From Oxalobacteraceae bacterium OM1 (GTDB taxonomy: Bacteria; Pseudomonadota; Gammaproteobacteria; Burkholderiales; Burkholderiaceae_D): 51,540 nt of DNA. The stretch is taken from positions 1 to 51,540 of the forward strand of contig SPQI01000183.1 in the NCBI GenBank assembly GCA_004570315.1, read 5' to 3'. Shown here piece after piece: positions 26,091-34,780 of the stretch. A program made the position numbers and the translations under genes. Below the pieces are notes generated by a model, which saw nothing but the letters and a program-made list of their open reading frames with translations, made no database searches and was not told the DNA's origin. Numbering within the stretch: the stretch's first letter is position 1; each line of letters begins with the position of its first letter.

Positions 26091-27281
26091 ATGTTAAATC
26101 GGTCTCTCGCCTCCACCGTTTCGCCCAGCACCGCGTCATTTGCGGTGTCCCTCCTGCCGATACTAGTTCTGACGTTGATTGTCTTCATGGTGACGGGCCT
26201 GGCCATGCCGGTGCTACCGCTGCATGTGCACGATGGACTTGGGATGGGTACCGTGATGGTCGGGCTTGTCACCGGCGCCCAGTTCGCCGCAGCCTTGGTG
26301 TCGCGCGTATGGTCAGGACACGTTTCAGACACGCACGGTGCCAAGCGAGCGGTCGTGATCGGCATGGTGGCCGCCGTTGCCGCTGGTTTGGTGTATTCCG
26401 TATCGCTGCGCGTCACAGCGGCCCCGGTTTTGGCAGCGTGCATCCTGCTTGCCGGCCGAGCGCTGCTGGGCGGGGCCGAGAGTTTCATTATTACCGGTAC
26501 ATTGAGCTGGGGGCTGGCATTAGCCGGGCCGAAGAATACCGGCAAGGCGATTGCCTGGATCGGCATGGCGATGTATGTCGCGTTTGCCATCGGCGCGCCG
26601 ATCGGCACGGCCTTGTATGCCCGCTTCGGCTTCGGAGCCATCGCGCTCGCGACGTCGGCGTTCCCACTGGCAGGGTTGCTGCTGGTGGTTCCGCTGCGCG
26701 CGCCCGCTCCTTCAGGGCAGGTTCGTCCGTCGTTCACCCGTATCGTCAGCGCAGTCTGGATGCCCGGCGTCGGACTGGCCCTTGCCAGTCTGGGGTTCGG
26801 CGCCATCACGACGTTCATCTCGCTCCTGTACTCGACGCGCGGCTGGGATGCCGCCTGGCTGGCGTTTTCCGGGTTCAGCGGCGCCTTCGTCATCGCGCGC
26901 TTGTTCTTCGGCCACCTTCCGGATGTCCTCGGAGGTGCACGAGTTGCGCTGGTAAGCCTGCTGCTGGAAGCCGCAGGACAAACGCTCATCTGGACCGCGC
27001 CGGGACCGGTGCTCGCGCTCACGGGCGCAGTGCTGACCGGTTTTGGCTATTCGCTGGTGTATCCCGCCTTTGGCATCGAAGCGATGCATGCGACGCCGCC
27101 GGAGAGCCGCGGGCTGGCCATGGGGGCGTATACCGCCTTCCTCGACCTTGCACTCGGCGTATCCGGTCCGGTGTTGGGCTGGATCGCCAGTGGTGCGGGA
27201 ATCGCGTCGGCGTTCCTGGCGAGCGCGCTGATGGTTCTCGGCGCAACGATGATTGCGGTCCGCCTGTCGCGAGCACGCTGA
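26091..27281 (+). CDS. MFS transporter, YhhS/YfcJ-like
   Basis: A 396-residue, 12-helix exporter. Typical segments are MPVLPLHVHDGLGMGTVMVG at the start, the RVWSGHVSDTHGAKRAV loop (motif A), and FGYSLVYPAFGIEAM plus RGLAMGAYTAFLDLALG in the C-half. The YhhS group exports small toxic compounds. It heads a run of same-strand genes (cupin, tautomerase, broken SDR, cupin, CMD, lipoprotein) that looks like one catabolic or detoxification operon. The ATG at 26091 is preferred over an upstream TTG. Confidence 0.88.
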   Translation: MLNRSLASTVSPSTASFAVSLLPILVLTLIVFMVTGLAMPVLPLHVHDGLGMGTVMVGLVTGAQFAAALVSRVWSGHVSDTHGAKRAVVIGMVAAVAAGLVYSVSLRVTAAPVLAACILLAGRALLGGAESFIITGTLSWGLALAGPKNTGKAIAWIGMAMYVAFAIGAPIGTALYARFGFGAIALATSAFPLAGLLLVVPLRAPAPSGQVRPSFTRIVSAVWMPGVGLALASLGFGAITTFISLLYSTRGWDAAWLAFSGFSGAFVIARLFFGHLPDVLGGARVALVSLLLEAAGQTLIWTAPGPVLALTGAVLTGFGYSLVYPAFGIEAMHATPPESRGLAMGAYTAFLDLALGVSGPVLGWIASGAGIASAFLASALMVLGATMIAVRLSRAR

Positions 27282-27318
27282 CCCTTACAACCTGTAATGA
27301 GCTGAAAGGAAGCAAAAC

Positions 27319-27729
27319 ATGGACATCAAACGATGCGGATCGCAACCCTCTGCCAAGGGGCCGGAGGACTGGTTCACAGGCAATGTGCGTATCGATCCGT
27401 TGTTCCAGGTGGAGGAGCCGGCACGCACGTCCGGCGCCAGTGTCACCTTCGAGCCCGGCGCCCGCACGGCCTGGCATACCCACCCGCTAGGTCAGGTATT
27501 GATCGTCACTTCCGGCTGCGGCTGGACCCAGTGCTGGGGCGAACCGGTCGTGGAGATTCGGGCCGGTGATGTGGTCCGCTGTCCTCCAGGCCACAAGCAT
27601 TGGCATGGTGCCACCCCGACGACGGCCATGACGCATATCGCAATCCAGGAAGCCCTCGACGGCAAGGCGGTCGACTGGCTGGAGAAGGTCAGCGATGAAC
27701 AATACCTGGCCGGACCACAGGGCAAATAG
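27319..27729 (+). CDS. Cupin, hydroxynitrile-lyase-like
   Basis: A 136-residue cytosolic cupin. The metal ligands are His53, His55 and Gln59 (WHTHPLGQ) and His94 (HKHWH), the same numbering I recall for the manganese-dependent cupin hydroxynitrile lyase of Granulicella. Other conserved stretches are [11 protein letters not shown] and [15 protein letters not shown]. It may act on small carbonyl or hydroxynitrile compounds. The related second copy at 28480 is exported. Confidence 0.88.
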   Translation: MDIKRCGSQPSAKGPEDWFTGNVRIDPLFQVEEPARTSGASVTFEPGARTAWHTHPLGQVLIVTSGCGWTQCWGEPVVEIRAGDVVRCPPGHKHWHGATPTTAMTHIAIQEALDGKAVDWLEKVSDEQYLAGPQGK

Positions 27730-27738
27730 GAGGACGCC

Positions 27739-27969
27739 ATGCCGCACGTCATCGTGAAGCTGTGGCCCGGGAAGTCGGAGCAGCAAAAGCAATGCCTTGC
27801 AGATGCAATCACCGAGGCCGTGACAACCGTCCTGCGATACGGTGAGGATTCGGTTTCAGTTGCTTTCGAGGAAGTCACGGCACAGGACTGGACCGAGAAG
27901 GTGTACAAGCCGGACATCCAGGCGAAGTGGGACCAGGTCTACAAGAAGCCGGGCTATGAACCGTTTTAG
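27739..27969 (+). CDS. 4-Oxalocrotonate tautomerase family protein
   Basis: A 76-residue protein beginning [17 protein letters not shown]. Removal of Met exposes the catalytic Pro1 of this family. The C-terminus [13 protein letters not shown] and the [16 protein letters not shown] helix match the small tautomerases of this kind of cluster. It is 9 bases after the first cupin gene, in the same operon. The substrate is likely an enol/keto acid, not determined. Confidence 0.9.
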   Translation: MPHVIVKLWPGKSEQQKQCLADAITEAVTTVLRYGEDSVSVAFEEVTAQDWTEKVYKPDIQAKWDQVYKKPGYEPF

Positions 27970-28018
27970 ACGACGCAACTGCCGTTGACTGGTGGTCCGT
28001 CTGAACTGGAGTCACATC

Positions 28019-28443
28019 ATGAGCGACAACATTGAAAACAAAGTGGCCGCCATTACCGGGGCGAGCACCGGACTGGGCGAGGCCACCGCGCGTCACCCCG
28101 CAGTGCAGGGTGCCACCGTCGTGCTGGGCGCCCGCCGGGTTGAGCAGATCCGGGCCTTGGCAAAAGCCCTGACCGACAACGGGCAAGGCGCTCGCCATGG
28201 AAGCCGACGTCATTCACGCCGAGCAGCTTAGGTGGCTGGTCGACGCCGACGTGCAGGATACGGCCGCATTGGCGTGAAGATCAACAACGCCGGTCTCATG
28301 CCGCAGTCACTGCTTGAACAGATGAAGGTCGTGCTGACTCCTTCGCTTGGGCAGTCACGTTCGCGGGTAGCCAGCCCGAGGACGTGTACGTGGACGTGGA
28401 CGTGAATGAGATTTTGTTCCGTCCGACCGTCCAGATGCTGTAG
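28019..28443 (+). pseudogene. Broken short-chain dehydrogenase
   Basis: The start encodes a good SDR N-terminus with the cofactor motif TGASTGLGEATAR and the arginine-rich GARRVEQIRALA. The frame is then lost near 28190. Further on, in other frames, come RIGVKINNAGLMPQSLLEQM (the NNAG motif) and a C-terminal QPEDV...VNEILFRPTVQ piece ending at about 28443. The total length is far below a normal SDR (about 245 residues), so the gene has frameshifts and an internal deletion. Neighbouring genes remain intact. Confidence 0.88.
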
Positions 28444-28479
28444 CGCCGCTGCTTTTATGTGAACGATCAAGGAGAAATG

Positions 28480-28995
28480 ATGAAATTACTGACTACCGCA
28501 GCCGTGTCCCTAGCCGTGCTTGCTTCGAGCGTGTCTTACGCTGCGGAACCCACATTGTCGAGTCCGGCTACATCGGAGCCGACGCAAGCCGGCACATCGC
28601 AAGTCGTCATTCGGGCCGGCTCCAAGCCTTCCAGCAAGGGCGCCGCCGAAACGTTCACCGGAAATGTCCAGATCAACCCGCTGTTCCCGGCGGGTGCGCC
28701 TGCGTCATTTTCGGGCGGCGCAGTGACCTTTGAGCCAGGCGCGCGCTCGGCCTGGCATACCCACCCTGCTGGCCAGCTGCTGATTGTAACGAACGGGACT
28801 GGCTGGACGCAGCAATGGGGTGGCGCCGTCGTGGAGCTCCATCCGGGCGATGTCGTCTGGTGCCCGCCGGGCGTCAAGCACTGGCATGGCGCGACGCCCA
28901 CGAGCGCCATGACGCATGTCGCGCTGACGGGAACTGTCAATGGCAAGAACGTCGCATGGCTGGAAAAGGTCACCGACGAGCAATACCGGAAATGA
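28480..28995 (+). CDS. Exported cupin, hydroxynitrile-lyase-like
   Basis: A 171-residue protein. A signal peptide (MKLLTTAAVSLAVLASSVSY-AA) precedes a cupin that is very similar to the upstream one: [29 protein letters not shown] and [14 protein letters not shown]. All metal ligands (HxH, Q, H) are kept. The ATG at 28480 lies 5 bases after GGAG. It is a secreted paralogue of the cytosolic cupin at 27319; why both forms are needed is unclear. Confidence 0.88.
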   Translation: MKLLTTAAVSLAVLASSVSYAAEPTLSSPATSEPTQAGTSQVVIRAGSKPSSKGAAETFTGNVQINPLFPAGAPASFSGGAVTFEPGARSAWHTHPAGQLLIVTNGTGWTQQWGGAVVELHPGDVVWCPPGVKHWHGATPTSAMTHVALTGTVNGKNVAWLEKVTDEQYRK

Positions 28996-29027
28996 GTCCA
29001 GTAACGCATCGGGGAAAGAGGAACGCG

Positions 29028-29828
29028 ATGAAAGCATCCGCTGCTGTTGCAACGCTGTTGCTAGTCACGGCTGCCTCCGGGTATGGACAGCCGCTGAATT
29101 CGGGAAGAGGAGCAAGGACGATGACATCATCGAATGATGTCCGGGCAGTTGCCCCGGCATTGGAGCAGTACACGAAAGATCGCCTTCTTGGCGATGTATG
29201 GAAGCGTCCCGACTTGTCGCCGCGGGACCGCAGCATTGTCACGGTGGCGGCGCTGATCGCTCGCAACCAGACGGCCGAGATGCGATATCACCTCAGCCTA
29301 GCGCTCGACAATGGCGTCAAGCCGGGTGAAATTTCGGAAATCATTACCCATCTGGCCTTCTATTCCGGCTGGGGCAATGCGATGGCCGCGGTGGGCGCGG
29401 CCAAGGACGTTTTTGCCAGCCGCCATATCAAGGCGGACCAGCTGCCTTCTGCCTCGGAGAAGCTCCTGCCCCTGGATGAGGCCACCGAGGCAAAGCGCGC
29501 GGCGCGGGTCGAACAGGATTTCGGAGCGGTTGCTCCAGGTGTGGTTAAGTACACCGGCGAGGTCTTGTTCCGCGACCTATGGCTGCGTCCGGGCCTCGCG
29601 CCGCGTGACCGTAGCCTGGTGACCGTCAGTGCACTGGTCGCGTCCGGCCAGGTCGCACAAATCCCGTATCACCTCAACCGTGCGATGGACAACGGCCTGA
29701 CGCAGGCGCAAGCCTCGGAGGCACTTACGCAGTTGGCGTTTTACGCCGGCTGGCCAAACGTCTTCTCAGCACTGCCGGTAGCGAAAAGCGTGTTTGAACA
29801 ACGTCGCGGCCAAGCTCCGGCCAAGTAG
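29028..29828 (+). CDS. Exported double carboxymuconolactone-decarboxylase domain protein
   Basis: A 266-residue protein with a signal peptide (MKASAAVATLLLVTAASGYG). Two CMD/AhpD-fold domains occur in tandem: the first contains RPDLSPRDRSIVTVAALIA and MRYHLSLALDNGV, the second contains RPGLAPRDRSLVTVSALVA and IPYHLNRAMDNGL. Both lack the CxxC of AhpD, so they are of the decarboxylase-like type. It lies 32 bases after the exported cupin gene, suggesting joint periplasmic action. Confidence 0.9.
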   Translation: MKASAAVATLLLVTAASGYGQPLNSGRGARTMTSSNDVRAVAPALEQYTKDRLLGDVWKRPDLSPRDRSIVTVAALIARNQTAEMRYHLSLALDNGVKPGEISEIITHLAFYSGWGNAMAAVGAAKDVFASRHIKADQLPSASEKLLPLDEATEAKRAARVEQDFGAVAPGVVKYTGEVLFRDLWLRPGLAPRDRSLVTVSALVASGQVAQIPYHLNRAMDNGLTQAQASEALTQLAFYAGWPNVFSALPVAKSVFEQRRGQAPAK

Positions 29829-29914
29829 CATGTTCCGCGGGCCGGATGCGAACTGGGTACCGCGGGCATGCTTTCCGCGCTGGCCGGCGCCGCGCGAATC
29901 AAGGAGATAGCGGA

Positions 29915-30400
29915 ATGAACTGCCACTGCTCGACCCCGACACTGCGCGAACTGTGCTTGCTGCTCGGACTGTTAATGGTCGGCGCCTGCCAGGCCGCAGC
30001 GACCCCGATACCCCGTCCCGCCACGACGGCAGTCTCTGAGAAACCCAAGGAGTTACGCATGTGGATGACCATCAACGAACGTCGCTTTGCCTTCACCCTT
30101 GCCGACAACGACGCCGCGCGTGCACTCGCAGCGCAATTGCCGCTCACGCTGAACATGGAAGAGCTTAACGGCAATGAGAAGCATGCTAGGTTGCCGACAT
30201 CCCTGCCTGCCAATGCGAGCCGGCCGGGAATCATCCGTAATGGCGATCTTATGCTCTACGGCTCGGACACTCTCGTCGTCTTCTATTCGACTTTCAACTC
30301 GATGTATTCCTACACCCGCCTTGGACGAGTAGACGATGCTGCCGGCTTAGGCCAGGCACTTGGGTCGGGAAGTGCGCGAGTTACTTTTTCCGCGCAGTAG
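29915..30400 (+). CDS. Cyclophilin-like-fold lipoprotein
   Basis: A 161-residue protein with a lipobox (LLMVGAC) near residue 25, so it is a membrane-anchored lipoprotein. The domain begins MWMTINERRFAFTLADNDAA, then LPLTLNMEELNGNEKH, LYGSDTLVVFYSTFNS and YTRLGRVDD, the cyclophilin-like-fold family commonly found next to CMD and cupin genes. It lacks a proven catalytic role. It ends the run of same-strand genes that starts at 26091. The ATG at 29915 follows AAGGAG. Confidence 0.88.
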   Translation: MNCHCSTPTLRELCLLLGLLMVGACQAAATPIPRPATTAVSEKPKELRMWMTINERRFAFTLADNDAARALAAQLPLTLNMEELNGNEKHARLPTSLPANASRPGIIRNGDLMLYGSDTLVVFYSTFNSMYSYTRLGRVDDAAGLGQALGSGSARVTFSAQ

Positions 30401-30603
30401 ACGTTCGGCTACCCATTCGCATGCTTACCCTGCGAATGATTGCTTTCCGGAGTCGATTACTTCCGCTTCGGGTCGATGTGAGCCGACGGCCCAGTGTCCG
30501 GTTTAGGGCGGATTGCTGCCGGGTGCGGCATTTCTCTCTCCCCAAGCTGCCTTCCCAGCGTGTCCACAATGAAGCTCCTATCAATGAATGAGAGGAGTTC
30601 ATC

Positions 30604-31230
30604 ATGGACGCACAGTTTGGTCAAACGGTACATCACGTTCCTTGGAATAAGGGACGCCTTACAGGACAAAAGGCACCGCTGAAGCAACAGGAAATATGGG
30701 CGGTTCGTATCCGCTTGCAGCTCGCGCACCGCGTACGTGACTTGGCGATGTTCAATCTTGCTATCGACAGCAAGTTGCGCGCTTGCGATCTGGTTCGTTT
30801 GCATGTTGCCGATGTGGCGCAGGGAAGCAACGTGCTCAGGCGCGCAATGGTGCTGCAGCAAAAGACTGGCCGGCCAGTGCAGTTCGAGATTACGGAGCAG
30901 ACCCGTCAAGCCGTCACCGACTGGCTCGCACACGCGCAGCTGAAAAGCGGCGACTACTTGTTCCCCAGTCGGATATGGCGCTCGCCCCACTTATCGACAC
31001 GCCAGTACGCCCGCATTGTGGATGGCTGGATCGCCTCGATTGGTCTGGACACGGCCGCGTATGGAACCCATACCATGCGACGAACCAAGGCGACGCTGAT
31101 CTACCGGCGGACGAAGAATCTGCGGGCAGTGCAGCTGCTGCTCGGACATACGAAACTGGAAAGCACCGTGCGCTACCTCGGTATCGAGGTGGATGATGCA
31201 CTGGAGATTGCCGAGCAAACGGAAGTGTAG
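30604..31230 (+). CDS. Minimal tyrosine recombinase (catalytic domain only)
   Basis: A 208-residue integrase. Catalytic residues are visible: Arg59 (KLRACDLVRL), Lys87, His156-xx-Arg159 (THTMRR), His182 (LLGHTKLEST) and Tyr191. The usual N-terminal core-binding (SAM-like) domain is absent: only about 45 residues precede the catalytic domain. Similar short recombinases are scattered in Burkholderiales genomes, often alone. GAGGAG lies 9 bases before the ATG. It lies 40 bases from the repeat at 31270-31333, which might be a target. Confidence 0.88.
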   Translation: MDAQFGQTVHHVPWNKGRLTGQKAPLKQQEIWAVRIRLQLAHRVRDLAMFNLAIDSKLRACDLVRLHVADVAQGSNVLRRAMVLQQKTGRPVQFEITEQTRQAVTDWLAHAQLKSGDYLFPSRIWRSPHLSTRQYARIVDGWIASIGLDTAAYGTHTMRRTKATLIYRRTKNLRAVQLLLGHTKLESTVRYLGIEVDDALEIAEQTEV

Positions 31231-31269
31231 GACTCACGCCTAGACAGCGGCGCCTGGCACAGCGGTATA

Positions 31270-31333
31270 GTCAGCGTCCGCTGTGCAGCGCATTGCGGAT
31301 ATGCGGAAGCGGGCGGAAACCGGCCAAGTGCGG
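31270..31333 (+). repeat. Dispersed intergenic repeat, copy B
   Basis: About 64 bases similar to copy A at 20947-21010, with an identical 22-base core (31275-31296) and a shared AAACCGGCCA tail. It begins 39 bases after the tyrosine recombinase gene. Confidence 0.7.
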
Positions 31334-31644
31334 ACGTCGGCTGAAGCCGCCAAATTACTTATCCAAGCGACCAGCATATATTGTGGTCGACCCCACTCTT
31401 ACTGGGCTGCAACTCGCAGCGCGAACTTGTTCGGTGACGTGCGGCCATCACGAGCTGGGTACGCCATCAAACGTTCCCGGCTTATTCCGGTGCCGTGCAT
31501 ACAGCGCGGCCCGATCCGGAAAAATAGCGCTTGCTATTACTTCTTTACCGGCGCAATGTGGCACAACACGGTGCATCTATCTACCCGTCTTCGCATCGGC
31601 ATGTGACAAACCATTCAGACGGATTTCTCGTTCGAGGAGCCGTC
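31334..31644. other. Gene-free stretch
   Basis: About 310 bases with no convincing gene and no recognised element; short open frames here have no ribosome binding site or protein-like composition. Confidence 0.5.
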
Positions 31645-31917
31645 ATGAGCATTCCCTCCACCGAATATCGCGGCTACGAACTGCGCGCTTACTTCGAAAA
31701 GATTTTCCCGACGTGCCACGATCCGTACGCCCGTGGCGCGAAAGAATTCACATCGGTCGTCATGATCGACACGATTCCCCCGACGCCGGGATTGTCAAGA
31801 CGCTATGTGACCATCTTTCACGACCGTTATCCAGGGACGCCCGAGGAGGCGATTGCCATGGCCATGCAATTTGGTAAGGGCATTGTCGATGGTCACGTCA
31901 ATGCCCGTTCCCTTTAA
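31645..31917 (+). CDS. Hypothetical protein
   Basis: A 90-residue soluble protein beginning MSIPSTEYRGYELRAYFEKI. The pattern FTSVVMIDTIPP, then DRYPGTPEEAIAMAMQFGKG, resembles small conserved Burkholderiales proteins I have seen annotated only as hypothetical. It stands alone on this strand before the BON-domain gene. Confidence 0.65.
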   Translation: MSIPSTEYRGYELRAYFEKIFPTCHDPYARGAKEFTSVVMIDTIPPTPGLSRRYVTIFHDRYPGTPEEAIAMAMQFGKGIVDGHVNARSL

Positions 31918-32100
31918 GCTCGAGCCGAGTGCCGAACATGCATTCCGCCGTCTGACGATGCCTATGGATATGCCGTACGTAGGGCGCCGCGTCGAACGCA
32001 TGCGGTGACGCCCCGTGCGTTGCCCGACGTCGCTGCAATCAAGTCCATCCGAGACCTCCATTGCGGCGGCTGCATGCACCCGACGCCAAGGAGCACTGAA

Positions 32101-32886
32101 ATGCCTGAACACCGCTCGCCATGGCAAGCGAAATATCATTCGCTTCTCGCCTCCATGCATGCGTCGCTGTTGCGCGACGGCGTGATCCGGTTGTGGCGTC
32201 CCGGTCGGCAACTCACTTCACCGGATGAGACAACGGCCGACCAGCAGCTTCGTAACGACGTCAACGACGAACTGCGTTGCGACCCTGCGCTCCATACCCA
32301 TTCGGTCGTGGTGGAGGCGGACAAAGGCCTTGTCACGCTCACCGGTAGCGCCGAAGACCAGCATGAAAATGCACTGATCGAAGCCGCAGCCTGGCGTATC
32401 GCAGGTGTGACGAGCCTGTCGAATCGACTCCGTCTCGCCGAACCAAGCACCTGTGCTCCGCAGGATGAAGACATCAGGCAAGCCAGCGAAGATGTCCTTA
32501 ACACGCCTGGACTGCTATCTGGTCACGCGATCGCGGTATCGGTGTCCGCCGGATGGGTCATGTTGACCGGCAATGTCGCCCGAGGCGAGCAGCGCTCCAA
32601 AGCAGAAGAGGCGATCAGCCGGGTACCGGGCGTGCGCGGCATCAACGGTCAAATCACGGTTCGGCCCGCGGTCATGGAGGAACAGATCCGGGCAAAGATC
32701 GTTGCGGCACTGGGCGACACGCGAACGCCGCAATGGCCGCGAATACATCTCGTTGTCAGCCGGCGTCATGTGTTGGTGGCAGGATTCGTCTTTTCGCTTG
32801 GCCAGCACCGCGCTGTCATCAATGCCGTTCGGTCCTGCGAGGGCGTGCAGCAGGTCATCGACGAAATCCAATTGACGGATGCCTGA
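32101..32886 (+). CDS. BON-domain protein with three BON repeats
   Basis: A 261-residue protein. Three BON modules can be seen: one at about 45-105 (VVVEADKGLVTLTGSAEDQH), a second at about 120-185 (AIAVSVSAGWVMLTGNVARG) and a degenerate third at about 195-258. BON domains bind phospholipid surfaces or glycans and are linked to osmotic and envelope stress. There is no signal peptide, so it may be cytosolic. The ATG at 32101 follows AAGGAG. It converges on the Crp/Fnr gene, 12 bases apart. Confidence 0.87.
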   Translation: MPEHRSPWQAKYHSLLASMHASLLRDGVIRLWRPGRQLTSPDETTADQQLRNDVNDELRCDPALHTHSVVVEADKGLVTLTGSAEDQHENALIEAAAWRIAGVTSLSNRLRLAEPSTCAPQDEDIRQASEDVLNTPGLLSGHAIAVSVSAGWVMLTGNVARGEQRSKAEEAISRVPGVRGINGQITVRPAVMEEQIRAKIVAALGDTRTPQWPRIHLVVSRRHVLVAGFVFSLGQHRAVINAVRSCEGVQQVIDEIQLTDA

Positions 32887-32898
32887 CGCTGGTGCGGC

Positions 32899-33618
32899 TC
32901 ATCTGACTTTCTCGTGGGGCAAAAGCCGATCAAATTCTTGCTTCACGACCTTGTAGCACTCGCAGACCCTCGCTTCCAGGCCGGCCCGGTCGAGGACCGT
33001 GATGTGGCCACGACGGTATCGGACGAGTCCGGCCTTTTGCAGTTTTCCCGCCGCTTCTGTCACACCCTCGCGCCGGACACCGAGCATGTTCGCGATCAGC
33101 TCCTGCGTCATCACGACTTCCTGCGATGGCAGCCGATCCAGGGTCAACAAGAGCCATCGACACAACTGCTGGTCCACTGAATGGTGACGGTTGCAAACGG
33201 CCGTCTGCGCCATTTGAGTCAGCAGTGCCTGGATGTACCGCAGTAGCAAATGCAGCAGCGGACCGGCGCGATTGAACTCGTCCTTGAAGACTTGCGCCTT
33301 GAGTCGATAGCCATGTCCGGCACTTCGCACGACCGCCCGGCTCGGCGTGGTTTCGCCGCCCATAAACAGCGCAATGCCAATGATGCCGTCATTGCCGACA
33401 ACGGCGATTTCCGCGGAAGCGCCATCCTCCATCACGTACATGAGCGACACGATGCTTGTGGTCGGGAAATAGACGTACTTCAGATGGCTGCCAGACTCAT
33501 ACAAGACCTCGTCAAGCGGCATCGCCACATATTCCAGAGCGGGCTGCAAGCGCTCGAGGTCGGCAGCCGGCAGGGCGGCCAGAAGGAAGTTCTGCCGTGG
33601 TGAGTGGAAGTCCGACAC
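32899..33618 (-). CDS. Crp/Fnr-family transcriptional regulator
   Basis: A 239-residue regulator. The N-terminal cyclic-nucleotide-binding-like domain contains LPAADLERLQPALEYVAMPL and a YFPTTSIVSLMYVMEDG core. The C-terminal winged helix reads VVMTQELIANMLGVRREGVT, EAAGKLQKAGLVRYRRGHI. No cysteine cluster for an Fe-S centre is present, so it is not an FNR proper. The GTG at 33618 follows GGAG by 6 bases and is preferred to the TTG nine codons upstream. The ligand is unknown. Confidence 0.9.
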   Translation of the reverse strand: MSDFHSPRQNFLLAALPAADLERLQPALEYVAMPLDEVLYESGSHLKYVYFPTTSIVSLMYVMEDGASAEIAVVGNDGIIGIALFMGGETTPSRAVVRSAGHGYRLKAQVFKDEFNRAGPLLHLLLRYIQALLTQMAQTAVCNRHHSVDQQLCRWLLLTLDRLPSQEVVMTQELIANMLGVRREGVTEAAGKLQKAGLVRYRRGHITVLDRAGLEARVCECYKVVKQEFDRLLPHEKVR

Positions 33619-33837
33619 GTGTGACTCCAAGGCAATGCGAACCAAAAACCCGATTGCACCGAGAAGGATATATCAGGACATTCCCGGCAGACGGCTATTG
33701 GAGTGCTGGATGCGTCGGAACAGTGATGGAGCTGGACGCTTTTGTCGCGCTATGTTCGCTTGCGTACGGACGTGCGACGGACGAGCACCATACAGTGGCC
33801 TGTCCATCACGTAATAAGCCTGCGAAGGAGAGCTGCC

Positions 33838-34014
33838 ATGGAAGTTAGAAATCGCCTGACCGTGCCAAACGCACCAGGATTGCTACCGACACCGAGCATG
33901 AACGACGACAGGGCGCATCGTGAAGAGGCTTTGGACGAGGCACTCCGCTTCACGTTTCCCGCAAGTGACCCCATCGCAGTGGATTTTGTCCCCCCGGCAG
34001 AAGGCGTGCGATGA
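33838..34014 (+). CDS. Small conserved protein with FPASDP motif
   Basis: A 58-residue protein from the ATG at 33838, behind GAAGGAGAG. The segment REEALDEALRFTFPASDPIA matches a small family recurrent in Burkholderiales and other proteobacteria, with a DEAL-x5-FPASDP core and unknown function. It often accompanies stress genes, as here. Confidence 0.7.
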   Translation: MEVRNRLTVPNAPGLLPTPSMNDDRAHREEALDEALRFTFPASDPIAVDFVPPAEGVR

Positions 34015-34207
34015 CGGACGCCGCTTGCAGGCCTCTGGCGGGCGTCTCTGCTGCATGTGCGCCGGAAGCCCGCCGGCTGTTCGAACGTGACCGGCCAATG
34101 CCGCCTGTATCACCAACCGACTTGGCGGTTTGCATGGCTCGGGCATGTCAGCTGGTAGTTCGTTTGTGCCGACAGATGGGCGTAGCGAAAGACGGGGGCA
34201 AAAAATT

Positions 34208-34239
34208 GGGCTCACGCCGGCTTGAACCTTCGTGAGCCC
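34208..34239 (-). terminator. Rho-independent terminator (minus strand)
   Basis: A perfect 9-base stem GGGCTCACG / CGTGAGCCC with a 14-base loop. Read on the minus strand it is followed by AATTTTTT. It lies just after the minus-strand gene ending at 34261. Confidence 0.8.
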
Positions 34240-34260
34240 GGTATCGCTGCTTGCTCTGGA

Positions 34261-34449
34261 CTACAACGTTGTGCCTTGATGTGTCGAGTTTCCCGCTTCC
34301 GGCGAAACCGTATGACCGTAGATTCGGCCGAAGGTGACGTTCATGATGGCGACCTTAGCAGCAAAAAATACCTTCTCGCGAATGTTCATAAATCTCCAAG
34401 ATTTTCCGGTAGTCGCCGATGTCATATCTGGCTTGAATAGCGTGCGCAT
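34261..34449 (-). CDS. Small hypothetical protein
   Basis: A 62-residue basic protein starting MRTLFKPDMTSATTGKSWRF. A ribosome binding site (AAAGGAC) lies about 9 bases upstream, and a clear terminator follows the stop, so it is probably expressed. It has one hydrophobic stretch around VFFAAKVAIMNVTFG. No family recognised. Confidence 0.6.
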   Translation of the reverse strand: MRTLFKPDMTSATTGKSWRFMNIREKVFFAAKVAIMNVTFGRIYGHTVSPEAGNSTHQGTTL

Positions 34450-34780
34450 GATGAACGTCCTTTCAATAAGGGTTATCGTGCCCTTGCCCCTTTCCGAAAT
34501 CGGATCGGGGCCGAAAAGCATCCCACGCCGAGAGGGCGATGTCTGTGCGCCAGCACACGCAGAACGGTCGCAATTGCCATCCGCAAGATGCGCGGATCCG
34601 GCTCATCGCTATCGTCATCGCGGCCTGTGCCACTTGAACGGGCGCGCACTTATCCGTCATGGTCCGCCAAGCGTCAAGCGTTCAGCCGCGTGGCGCTAAC
34701 ACAGGCAAGCGCGACTGCGCCAAGTGCGTGGTTCGGGGGGCGGTGTGATAGGACCGCGACTTCGCGGCAAAGGAGGCAAC

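Noticed and set aside
34011-34235. A 74-residue frame overlapping the FPASDP gene by ATGA
   Set aside because: Composition is not protein-like, and its end runs through the stem of the minus-strand terminator at 34208-34239; overlap alone is weak evidence.
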